A DNA stretch of 23,054 nt from Magnaporthiopsis rhizophila (taxonomy: Eukaryota > Ascomycota > Sordariomycetes > Magnaporthales > Magnaporthaceae): the NCBI GenBank assembly GCA_003049465.1, contig PYSS01000124.1, positions 90,464 through 113,517 of the forward strand, in the 5' to 3' direction. The translations under genes were made by a program, and so were the position numbers. This document shows, piece after piece, positions 8,995-19,618 of this stretch (positions are counted from its first letter, which is position 1; each line of letters opens with the position of its first letter). The notes beneath the pieces are model-generated. The model was not told where the DNA came from. It did not search any database and saw nothing but the letters and a program-made list of their open reading frames with translations.

Positions 8995-9377
8995 TGTGAC
9001 TTTGCTTTGCGTTCTGTGATCGGAGCGATGTCTGGAGGATCAAGTTCGGAATAGGATGAAGCTAGGCTGTCTTGCGTGCAATATAGCCCAATTGAAATGT
9101 TACGGTGGTGGGAAGAGGAATTGTAGCAACAAAAGTCGAGGGCAGGCTGGGGAATGAGGGGTTATCCTCCGTTTCTTTCGGGCCAAAGGAGGCCCTTCTG
9201 CCTAAACTGAATCTGCACTTTCCACGGTGGCTTGGCCAGGCAGAATCTGACGTGGCGCTGCAGCCTTGGTGTGTGGGCATGCCCAGGTAATATTTAATGC
9301 TCGTTCCAGCTGGGTTTTTAAATGCGGTTGCAACCGCAACCGACTGAAAGAAAAATAAACAAGGCAAAGAAACAGAA
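8995..9377. promoter_or_regulatory. Shared divergent intergenic region (383 bp)
   Basis: The RelA/SpoT-NB-ARC gene (minus) and the CorA-like gene (plus) start head to head here. A TATA-like TAATATTTAAT lies at 9288-9298, about 80 bases before the CorA ATG, and the last 30 bases before that ATG are A-rich, as is common in fungal leaders. No other motif is assigned. Confidence 0.4.
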
Positions 9378-10951
9378 ATGACCACCTCGCAACTGTCCTA
9401 CGAGGATTTCATCGTGGCTCGAAGCCGAACAAATCCCTGCATCAGTGGCCTGGCTCGGTACGTTAAGCAGCCGCCGTTCGCCAGTGCCAGCAGACTTGTC
9501 GTTGTCGATTACCCCGCAAACGAAAACAAACCCCCAACCCCGCAGGAAATTACAGCACCCGAGCTCACTAAGCTACTGACCCGGCCAAATTTGCCTACAA
9601 TCGGATCGCGCCCTCAAATGCGTATCGTTCTCGTCGAAAACATCCAGCCTCAAGCGCTAATCATCCTTGGTCAGATCCTCGAGGTGGACCCGGTGTTTTT
9701 CGCAGGCCACGTTAACACCGACTTTCAAGACATCGAAAAGGCGCCCCTTCCGCCCTCCCTTGCCTTTTTTCCATCGCAACTTGCCGAAAAGGGGTTTTTG
9801 TATGTCCATTATCAGCAGGTGATCGACCTAGGCAATTCATCAACGTTCGATACCTTGCCGTACGCTCTCAAAACGGACTCGAGCCCCCCACGTAACGTCC
9901 GCCGACTGCCTCCCCTGTCGGGAAGACAACTTGCTCTTGCGCGGGGATGTTGCTCCATGTTATCGCGAAGGATGAGCGACGGCTCGTGGATTTGTGAGTA
10001 TCCCCGGGACTCAGCCCCTAACCACCATAAGTCCTGACCAATCTGCTTTAGGCCTTGTTCTTGTTGATCCCCCAGTCAATTGGGTCGTCGCCACTGTAAA
10101 TGCGGGAAATATAAGAAAGCATCCGAGCAAGCCTCTACATGGTGGCTTCGAAGATTTCGTACAGCCGGCACCCTTCTCATCCTTCGAAACGGCCACCGGA
10201 AATATCGATCGTAATTTGCAAAATCCCCCCCACCAGAGGTCCATACTCGACAGCCTCGTCCACTACTTCGTCAACCACCGCCGGCTGCAGGGGTTTTCCG
10301 CCAATGCCATACCATCAAGCGTCCTTACAATGGGCTACTACCCGATCCGCATCGCGCTGGCCGAATGGGCTCTCTACACTCACCTGGCCAGCCGATATGT
10401 CAAGTTCTATGAGTATACCTGCGGGACGTCCACATTTGGCTGCACGACAGCGATATTGTCACCATTAACTTCCTCGCAAGCAGCAAAAGCAGCGGCTAGG
10501 GGACGACAATGATATCGATAAGCAGCAGCAGCCTTGGGACCTGGTTCTCAAGGATATCGGCTTTTTGCAATCGCAGCTCAGGGACCACAGCCACTCCCTG
10601 GAACAAATGATCCCTGTGGCAATGGCTATGGTACAGCTGCTCGACTCGCGGCAGTCCATCGCCCAATCGGCCAATGTCACGCGACTAACCCACATCGCCC
10701 TCATTTTCGTACCGCTGTCCTGGGTCGCGGGCCTGTTCAGCATGTCTGAGAGGTACTCGCCAGGCGGGAACGGCGAATTCTGGGTGTACTGAGCCACGGC
10801 GCTGCCGCTGCTCCTGGTGGTACTGCTTCTGTCCGCTTTCTCGCGGATGCAAAGGCCGCTGGAAAGCCTTAATGGCTTGTGGGAGAATTCTTTGAAAAGG
10901 TGGCATGTTGGGGCGCGAGCTGGGGATGAGCCGGAGTTGGCGAACATTTGA
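9378..10951 (+). pseudogene. CorA-like Mg2+ transporter-type protein, broken
   Basis: Exon 1 (9378-9993) and exon 2 (from 10052) join in phase across a 58-nt intron with GTGAGT, CTGAC and TTTAG. The protein resembles degenerate CorA-like membrane proteins of filamentous fungi. It has a long cytosolic N-terminal part, LASRYVKFYEYT, a region around residue 390 onward with QMIPVAMAMVQLLDSRQSIA, and two C-terminal helices. Helix 1 reads FVPLSWVAGLFSM, in the position where CorA proteins carry their GMN-type loop. Three lesions are visible. One-base losses near 10411-10420 and near 10490-10497 shift the frame twice, and a TGA at 10790-10792 stands where a Trp is expected, before the second helix (ALPLLLVVLLLSAF). 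The C-terminus ends at 10951. Transport function is unlikely in this state. Confidence 0.7.
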
Positions 10952-11636
10952 CGCATCCAAGCAACTGTAAACCTACGCCAGCCCAGATCGACCCGCCGTA
11001 TCCACGATGGTGCAGAAGGGCCAGTCTTGCGGCTATAGCCGTCCATCGGCTGCGCTCGATAAACTGTCAACCAGAATGTCCAATGCGCCGCAGCAGCCCG
11101 ACTGTGGCCAGTGCGATGCGACGGCAGAAGTCAGCCGATCCCTTTTCAGTAGTCGACCGTAGCAGGGAATCAGTGCGTACATTTTTCCAGCACTCTCCAT
11201 TTCTCTCATCTTTGAGAACAATTCGAAAATATGTATTTCACATAGTTATTTAAGTGCTGTGGCACAGCGTGTTCCGCCACTGTCGTAGCTGATAGAAAAG
11301 GCTGTTGGACGATTCTAGAATATTCTTTAAAGGCAGCACGAACTTATAAAGCTACTTGTCCCCCTACGACCCGGTTAAGGGCAGAGTGATAAGAAAAGCA
11401 AGGAATTAATTCAAGGAAGGTTCTCTCTAACGAGAAGTGGTATCACCTAAAAACCGGAAGAACAGTACCCGTCCTGAGGCGCACCCTAAAGCTATTGTGA
11501 ATCTTGATGCAGCCGAACTAACTGGTCGGTATTCAACGGGCAGCCACAGCAAAATCTGCCCATTCCGGGTGATCCATGCTGTATTAGCACTAATGCCAAT
11601 GCCTTTAATACTTGCATTTTGGTGCTGTAAATAGGC
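10952..11636. other. Intergenic, nothing recognised
   Basis: Between the 3' end of the CorA-like pseudogene and the 3' end of the WD40 pseudogene. The second half is AT-richer. No coding pattern, RNA gene or repeat was identified. Confidence 0.5.
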
Positions 11637-14600
11637 TTAAAGTGTTACATCGGCAGCTGGTGGTTTGTAAAGCGATATATCTCCAAGATCTGTATGGAGG
11701 TACGAGCCTGTTGCATCAAATGACAAGGTTTTGGAAGTTGACCCCTTGAACGTCGCCTCGCACGCGCCTGTCGCCGCGTTCCAAAGCTTAACGGTGATAT
11801 CATAAGAGGCCGATGCGAGCTTTCGGCCGTCGGGCGAGAAGGCGACGGATTTGACCAAGCTGCTGTGCCCCTCGAGCGTCGCCTTACATGCGCCCGTCGC
11901 CGCGTTCCAAAGCTTAACGGTGTTGTCATTAGAGGCTGATGCGAGCTTTTGGCCGTTGGGCGAGAAGGCGACGGAGTTGACCAAGCTGCTGTGCCCCTCG
12001 AGAGTTTGCAAACACGCATTTCAGTCCAAATTTACTGGTAACAGTAATGAAACGCAAATTGGAAGCTTGTTGCGCCATAATCTCCGAATCACACTCTTTT
12101 CCGGCGCAAATAGCAGAGCCGAGTGGTAGACCTGGAGAGGCGATGCATCGATACTAGGGCAATTAGTTAAAAGAAAGCGCTGCAGGTTATAAAGAAATGC
12201 TGACACTGTGATGCTATCTTCCGTCTAAAAGCTATGTTAGTACGTGCTTTTAATAAAAGAATGGCAGAAGTACCGTACTTATGTCGCACATATTTAGCAG
12301 GCTGTTTATTATGCCGATATTTTCTCGGATTAGCCCTGTTATGCTTAACGCTTTAAGCTAATACAGGAGATGGCTAGTCAGAAAGCGGTTAATAGGATCA
12401 CCGTTTTGTATCTGCCGTTTGCTTTTCTTCCAATGATAGACCCAGTATTGACAGGCATATTGAATTTTGCGCGGCAAGGCGGAATCGATCGTTTGCTTAT
12501 TGATTTCAGACCGGAGGGTTCCAGGCAAACGCAGGCCACAAACGTTTTCCTTAAGATTGTTGCCAGTTGATAGCAGTTTGAGGCAGCGATTTGCTAGCAT
12601 CTAATGTGCTTTTTTTTCGTCGACCAAAAAGTTTGTATCGGTGCAGCGATCCTTGCTGAGCAAAAAGTTGCGGAACGAAGGGTGGTGGAGGCGCACAGGG
12701 CGGTTCTGTCGGATATCCAGGGTCGATGACAGCTTCTGGAGCATTTGTTCGATTTCGACGGGTGGGATTTGTAGCAGGTTGCTGATGCTGGATGTGGAGA
12801 GGGGAGAATTTAAAACGATGATAGCACCGAGTATTTTGTGCAATGTGGCGCAAAGCTTTTCTTTTTCGTTATGGTTATAGTTTTCGCCCATGCTGTTATT
12901 AAGAACTATAAGGTAGATTCCGTCAAGCTTTTGTTCGGGAGAGTTTTTCGCGAACCTTTTCCTGTTCCTATTAAGGAGGGTATTTAGCCGTTTTCGGGCC
13001 AGTGCCTTTCCGTTATGGACGAAGCGGTATGCTGTTGCGGCCCAGATGAAAAGCCCGCCCGACTTATTTATAAGCCGGATGATTTTGTTCACTCCAGGCC
13101 AATTATTGCCTAAAAGATGCTTTATTGCGATATTTTTAAAGCCGTTTTCGAGGAACACTTGGATGTTGTGGTTCACGATTTTCGGCTCCACGTTGTGTAG
13201 GATGAAGTTGTTGTGTGCATTTGTATCGAGCTTTTGGAAACCGGCCTGGACTGGCATTTTGGGCCTATTTGTCAGGAACATAAGGAACCGGACTGTGGTG
13301 ATGCTTCGAACCTTGCCCAAAAGGCGGATAATGGTCTGGACATCCCTTGTATTATTGCACTTATTTAAGGCGTTCATAACCAGCAGCAAGGATAGTCCTT
13401 TCGGTGCGTCCTTCAGCTTTTTTAGCGGATCCATAATAAGGTATTTCCATTGGTTTGTGACAAAAAGGCCAGCGATATCGGGATGCTTGGCTACAGTATC
13501 GCAGACCGGCTGCCGCAAAAGAGGCGATCGGTGAGCCAGCTGCTTTGTTATTATAGTGAAGAGATATTTGGCCCGGCCCGCCTTACCGCCACCCCCGGGA
13601 GAAAAAGAAGCTGACGGTAAAGTGGTCATGGTTCCTAGCCACGGTGCTGGCGATGGTTGATTTGCCAGTCCCGGCCAGACCGTTCAGCCAGAAGATATGT
13701 TTGGGGCCGTTGTTTCCTTTCCTATTAATCCAGTCGTTTATCCGCTGGAGAATATTTATATGAGTGCCTTCGAGGCAGGTCGCGTGGTGCTCTCGCTCCC
13801 GAAAGTTGAAAGCGGCTTAGGCGACGGATAAAAGATTTGAAAAAAGCCTTTCCTGCTTGGCGACGATGGCTGTATAATATGAGGCATGCCGTTAGTAAAT
13901 TGTTATTAACTAAAAAAGCGAGTGAGCTATATTGGCAAAAATTAAATTGTGTAAATACTTGTAATAAAAACAAAAATTGTGGCCATATTGAGCTGTATTA
14001 CTTGCCTGGCCCAAAATTAAATATTGCTCCACGGATATCTCCAAAATTATGTTCCCCACCAAAGTATACCTGGCTATAAGTGCTATTATTATTGCCGCTC
14101 TGATTGTGCTGCGCGCCGGTGCCTCCGATTTGGACATGCGCCCCGCTGTGCTCTTTCATACAACGCCTCCAGTATTCCGGCGCACGGGAAGGTGTGTTTG
14201 GTTCTCGGTTTGCCAAATAATGCATACGTCCCTCGAAAGCTTCCGTGACAGCTGCTGCCACATCTGCTCTCATCTTGCCCAGATCACTGAAGGCAGCAGC
14301 TTTGGCAGCCATGGTCATGGCCGGTTCGGAGCCCGAGCCACACTCGGCCTCGACCGCTTTCGCCTCGAGCATGGCATTGTACGCGTCGAGGAATTGCTCG
14401 AGGTGCACATCGAGGAATTTGAAGGTCCCTTTCAAAAGGTCCAGCATCTGTTCCGTTCGTTTGTCGAGCGGGCCGTGCTTTTTCTTGTACTGGAGCGGGT
14501 GCGCAAGGATATTGCTAAGCACATCGGCCAAGGATGCCACTTGGATTTCGAATATGACGCCCTTGTAGGCTGACAAACTTTCACGGTACTCTCCATGCCC

Positions 14601-15182
14601 CAATTTCCTGCGCTTGGTACCGACTCGGTGGTTGTTGGACTTGTAGGTTCCGAAGCGCACGTTCCAGAATTCGCCGACCTTGCGGCCCGACAAGATGTGC
14701 GCCATCGGCTTCAGCTAATGGAACTCTTTGTCGATGAAGTCCTCAATTTCTTTTCGGGCTTCGGAAGTGTGCGGCACGATCCGGAGCCCCACAAGGTTGT
14801 GCATCTCGATGAAGACGTTGTTGACGCTTGCGAAAAGCTTGGTCTTTTCCCGGCGCTCAAGCGTGGTTTTGATCGAGTTAATTGCTTTAACACGAGCCTG
14901 CATGTTGGCAGCGATGTTTTCTTCCTCAAAACGCTTCTTGAAATAGCCCTTAAGCTCTTGCAATATCTTGCCATAGCCATCCTCGATTTGGCTCCAGATC
15001 GTATTCACGAAATTTTTTTTAATTTTGGCGCTTTTTCTAGCCCTATCGGCCCAATGTTCGCCCCTGGACAGTTGCTCGTCCTATTTCGCGACCAGGTTGT
15101 CAATTGTCGTTTTAAACCGTTGCTCGAGATCCTTTTCAATTCCCGCCTGCCCTGCATGCCGATTCGGCAAAGGCAGGGCCAT
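11637..15182 (-). pseudogene. RelA/SpoT-like - NACHT - WD40 receptor, heavily mutated
   Basis: The start ATG at 15182 has G at -3 and +4. Exon 1 (15182-14006) is homologous to the first exon of the RelA/SpoT-NB-ARC gene: RVKAINSI, MHNLVGLRIV, FEIQVAS and a closing L.YKK. The catalytic Asp is Asn at residue 129. TAG stops interrupt it at 15083-15081 and 14717-14715. A linker rich in Asn/Gly follows, with VQIG at 14135-14124. A 136-nt intron (14005-13870; donor GCAAGT, branch TACTAAC) leads in phase to the NACHT exon: Walker A GLAGTGKS at 13681-13658, a TAA at 13819-13817, and a frameshift in the G run near 13595. Walker B is ruined (LLLVMNALNKCNN, 13389-13351). More stops lie at 12603-12601, 12360-12358 and 12023-12021, with another frameshift between 12358 and 12206. 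Two WD40 repeats and a proper C-terminus end at 11637. Ancestrally one polypeptide; now non-coding. Confidence 0.75.
11751..12002 (-). repeat. Two 126-bp WD40 repeat units
   Basis: Units 12002-11877 and 11876-11751 each encode 42 residues of the LEGHSSLV-SVAFSP-G-KLASAS-D-TVKLW type. The two DNA copies are very similar. Functional WD40 propellers in this family have many more units, so the array has contracted or been collapsed in assembly. Confidence 0.9.
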
Positions 15183-16245
15183 GGCGGTGTTTTTTTGGTT
15201 ATAGGTTGTGCTGGCGTTATAATATTAGTGGTCGATGCCAGTGCGATGAGGATGAATGAGCGAAAAAGTAGAAGAGGACAAGGGAAGGGAAATGGCTGGA
15301 TGACTGAGCATTTGCTGACCGTTTGGATAGGCTGCATATGCCTAGCCGCCAGGCAGACATTTCGTGGTAATTAGGGGTACCAATGTGCAGGTAGCATGGT
15401 GTCGAAACTATTGGCCAAAAAAACGTCGCCTTTGTGCACTCGTGCCCAATCTTTCGCTTAGGCTCCATGCCCCCCAACAGAACCGCGCAGAGGCACCCAA
15501 AGCAGGCAGGCAACGAGCACCGCCACCCCAATATTGAAGCAAAAAGGGACTTCGGGAGTTCCACGAGATGATATCAGTGCACCAGAATCCGAATCCTTTT
15601 CGTTCGGCTTGGTTTCCACCTCCTTAGTTTTCGACCCCTGACCTAATCCTCTAGTAGTTTTATTCCTCGTCGGAAAGAAAGAATGGCAAATAGCGTCATG
15701 GAGATGTGCCGCCCCAGTCAAACTCCCCACCTGACAATATCTTCAACCCTGGTCCGCCCGCGGAGGGCGCTGGGACCAAAAGGCCTGCGAGCGCCGCAGG
15801 TACCCACGGAGACATTGTTACGACCAACGCTACAGCGGGAGGAGGGGTCAGGAGGGCTGGGCAAAGTACCCCGCACCGACATGAGCAAGTAGGGTCACGT
15901 GACAAGGCCTTGTGGGTCTGTAGCAGAGCAACAAATTCAAGGTCTACAGGGAAAGAGGTGAGGATATAAAATCAAGGAGATTTCCTACTGTCCTAAGTAG
16001 TCTTGACCGAGGCCCGGCATCAATCAACCTAAGTTAGCCCCAAAGCATCCCTTTGAGCAAGCAATCAAGACCACTGTTCTACCAGACCCCCAGATCAAGT
16101 GCAAAGCGACCTTGCAACCCAGTACTGCTCAACACCGCCCCTAGGTGCCCTACCCTAGGAACAAAAGGCCTGTTTGTAACATTCCGAAAGCCTTTATATC
16201 GAAAGTTCCGCAAAATTAATAGAAATAAATTTTCCGACAATAAAG
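15183..16245. other. No gene recognised; small uncertain frames only
   Basis: A minus-strand frame at 15730-15458 (90 residues) ends in a possible membrane helix (FNIGVAVLVACLLWV). A plus-strand frame at 15706-15969 is Pro/Ala/Gly-rich. They overlap each other and neither resembles a known family. The part nearest 15183 should contain the promoter of the RelA/SpoT-NACHT-WD40 pseudogene. Confidence 0.4.
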
Positions 16246-17292
16246 CTACAGCGCGGCCCGGGCTGCGGCGGAAGTCGCATTCGCATGGCCCGGGCTCGGT
16301 GTCGGTGGGCCCATCGTCGAGTCCCCCGCCAACGACCCGGCCCGAGGCGGGCGTGAGCGAGGAGGAGCTGAGCTATCCAAAAGGTGTTTGAGAAGGAGGA
16401 GACCGGCGACGGCACCACCTGCCGAGTGGCCTGTGAAGATAATATGGGCGCCGGCCTGGTGCTCTTGAAGATAGAGACAGATCATCTTCGAGACGACCGC
16501 ATCCAGGGCCCTGGCGCTATTTAAAAACCCGGAATGGGCGACGACAGGCCGGCCCTTGTAGGAAGCAGGTTAACGGGCATCTAGATACCTTGCAAGCTAC
16601 AAAGCACTTTCGGGAAATAGGACGGCTTTTAAAACATACAATAAAATCGGATGCATTCCTGGGCTCCGAGTTAACGTTCACCATATGATCAACCTTGCTG
16701 TTGCTGCCTCGGACCGCGATCACAAGGGCTGGCAGGAACTCGTGCGTATCTGCCCCCGCCACCTGAGTTGGCCTCACGACGGTCGATACAAGGGCTTTGG
16801 AGCTGCCTCCAATCGAAGGTGCCGCCCACTTAACGCACACTTTCTCGTCCACCTTGGAGTTAAAGAAGTTCGAGGCCTCGAGGTTTAGCTTCTGGACCAA
16901 ATGGCCGAGGTGCTCACCGGGGCTGGCTTGTTATGGGCGTTGTGGAATAGATTCGGACCATATCAAACGAAAAACCGTTATTGTTAGAGAATGTAAGCGA
17001 GGCGAAACAATTGAAACTCGCCGGTGAAATAAAGCTGGTCCAACGCGCTGTTCAGGGCGGCGGAAAGCTCGGCCGTCGCCGCCGACGCGCCGCGCGAGTT
17101 GTCGACAAAGATTATACCCGAGGCCAACGCCGCGGCTGCGGACGCACGCAAGGCCGAGGCGCCCGCCCGTGGCCGGCTCGTGCCAATCCTCTGCAAGCGC
17201 CTCATCTCATTGGGCTCGCTGTATTCCTCTCTCGATACGGGAACGGTGGCTCCTGCTAACTGCCGGTGATTTGTGTGGTGGACAGTAGCCAC
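16246..17292 (-). pseudogene. Lipase-like alpha/beta-hydrolase remnant
   Basis: Three blocks read in order on the minus strand. The block 17292-16984 is Ala-rich and ends in ALNSALDQLYFTGEFQLFRL. The block 16900-16640 contains NLEASNFFNSKVDEKV, VKWAAPSIG and LPALVIAVRGSNSKVDHMV. An 85-nt intron (16639-16555; donor GTATGT, branch GTTAACC) then joins in phase to a block with AHSGFLNSARALDAVV and the nucleophile elbow FTGHSAGGAV (GHSAGG at 16431-16414). This is the pattern of class 3 lipase-like fungal proteins that hydrolyse ester bonds. The catalytic Ser is present. The expected downstream Asp and His part was not found, and the join between the first two blocks (about 16984-16900) holds stops without a clear intron. 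I therefore read it as truncated and inactive. Confidence 0.6.
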
Positions 17293-19618
17293 TTAACGAT
17301 GCGACATGAACCCGTAAGGAGGTCTGGCTATCTCTCCATAAAAGTGTGTAAGTGCGAGCCAGACGGACCCGATGCAGACACCCTTTTAGCGGCGCATTCG
17401 GGCACGATCAGGCCTTCGCGCTATTTATCACACCCCTCGTAGCTTGACTAGAACAATTAACCAGCCGAGCCGCTTTCTGACCCCAGTGCCAGAGTTCCCA
17501 AACCAGTATGAACACGGCCCTGATGACCTGTGAGCGTTGCAAAGAACTCTCGTACGACCATCTCATTTCGGAAACCGGGCTCGTCTTCGGGCGCCTGATC
17601 GACATCACGTCAAGCAAGGTGCCGCTTTGCGCCTGATTTTACAAGCAATCGAAAAATGCTGCGCTGCCGACCCCTATTCGCGGAGCGCACAGCGCGTGGG
17701 TTTGGCAGGCATGTGGAGGTCGGCGATGGCCTTGCTAGGGGATATAGACCTCGTCGCTCCGTCCGGACCTCCTTCGCAACAGGGAGCTAGGTGCCTCAGC
17801 GTCGCCAATCGGCGGAACACAGTGCTGTACCTCTTATAGGGGAACCGCTCGAGCGAAGGCAGGTAATGCTTCAGCCGTCGTTCGGCTGCATTCGGATACT
17901 GCCGGTCGAGCGGGGACTATGTTTAGGGGCTCGACGGGAATGCCGCCAAATATCCAATATGGAATAGTCCTTAGCGGTAAAAGGGTCCTTGGCGGTAAAT
18001 GTCCTCAAAGGGGCCGGTAGTGCGATCTGTCGTCTGGGTCCAAATTGCACCTTTGCAGCAGCAGCTGCCGAGATCGTGACGGTTCCATCCGATACTTCCA
18101 CTTCGTCGACAGCGATTCCGAGGCTAACGGTGAGTCTTCTTTACCCTCAAAGTCAGTCGGACTTGTAGTCCATCAGCGGGCAAGTCAACGCTGCCACCGA
18201 GACATAAATGTCACGGGGTAGGCTAGATAGCTGTACGAGGTGATGCACAACGGCTGCAAAAGGGGGAATGCTTTTGGGATTGCAATGTAGGTACGTGATG
18301 CTATACAGACTTCAGCTTGCCCTTCGTCGGTCTGCACTAACGGCAAGCCTTTTTTGTAACCACGCACCGGGTCCGTTGGGCACGTAAACCCGGCCCTTGT
18401 GACCCGGCCTCCGCAGTCCTTTGAAATCGGCGCGGGCCCTTGCAGGCCGGTTTTTGTAGGTTCCCTTACACTATCCCCCTTTAAGGCGCTGCGTTCCGGC
18501 AATGCTAGATAGGCGGCCAGGACGCGAACGTTCCTGCTTCGTGTCCATCTTTACCGCGGCTCCGTGATGTAATCCTCCTGGTTAGCGCTTGTTGCACTCA
18601 AGTTTCTAAGACGCACGGCGACAGTGAACGGCTGCCAGAACGTCAGGTGGGCACGCGAGCCTTATACATAAGCCTTAAGATTATGGAGCCAGGAGAGATG
18701 GAGGTGGAACGGCTCCATGCCAGCGCCTAGGATCATGTGTACGGATTATGCTCCCCCGATTAAGCCCTTGCAAATACACCTCTGGATTGGCGTTAATCGC
18801 GCTTGTAACGTGCTGTGCACTAGGAAAGGGTTTTCGCAGGAAGATCTCAGAGGTTCAGGGCACTCAGCCGGTAAGAAGATGTGTGTAGTGGTAGTGCATT
18901 CAGTGGATGGTATCCCATCCGGGCAGAAACGGTTGCTTGCCGTCCAAACCCCTTAACAGGAGACTTTCGGCTCTTTATATATATGTTGCCATCAGTTCTT
19001 CCTAGGATCATTATGGTTGCTCTCCTTCGATCTCCGATCCGGATCTTCGATCCTGATATTATGTTCTCCAGTGGCCCACGCCGCGCTGAAGACCGACCGT
19101 GACGCTTGACGCTATGTCGAAAACTAACTGTAGCACCTGGCGCCCCAGGGTGTTCTGGAGCCGCTTAGGCCTCTGGCACCGCATAGGGTGTTACAGCGCT
19201 GAAGACCACGGCATAGTTCTCGGCGTGCTTTAACACAGTACATGCAAAATAGAGAGAAGTATCGCAACTCGCCGAACAGCCGCGTACCGGAACGACTGTG
19301 CACGGGAGAAGATACGCGCTTTCGGAGTCGCGCTCGAAATTGATCCTACGCGTCATACCGAAATGGATTTGCAAGTACCCACTTTGATAAAAATGCGGCT
19401 GCATTTGTAACGATGCGAAAGCTAATTCACTGAAACTAAAGCTCCATACATTATAAATCTAGCAAAGCACACTAATATAATTGCCACACGGAGTTGCCAC
19501 CATTTAATCAATATCAGCCTAGCAACTTTTTTCATATTTTAAGCCTTTTATTTGCCACGTTTTAGGTATATAATTAAAAAGCAGCCAGTAGGTGGTGGGT
19601 GGGGAGGTGGTGAAGTTG
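17293..19618. other. Unassigned region
   Basis: A few stretches have coding-like composition: plus strand 17507-17633 (starts MNTALMTCERCKELSY, then a stop), plus 17634-17839 in a shifted frame, and minus 18117-17871 (a Val/Ala-rich, possibly beta-rich stretch). None matches a family I recognise. The interval from about 19400 to 19618 is AT-rich. No RNA gene or repeat was seen. It may contain decayed genes. Confidence 0.35.

Noticed and set aside
10411..10500. An intron explaining the frame change in the CorA-like gene
   Set aside because: No donor/acceptor pair restores the downstream frame, and the stretch reads as family-like coding sequence in a shifted frame, so two one-base losses fit better.
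15458..15730. Small minus-strand membrane protein
   Set aside because: One possible helix only, overlapping an equally open plus-strand frame, with no homology clue; not strong enough to call a gene.
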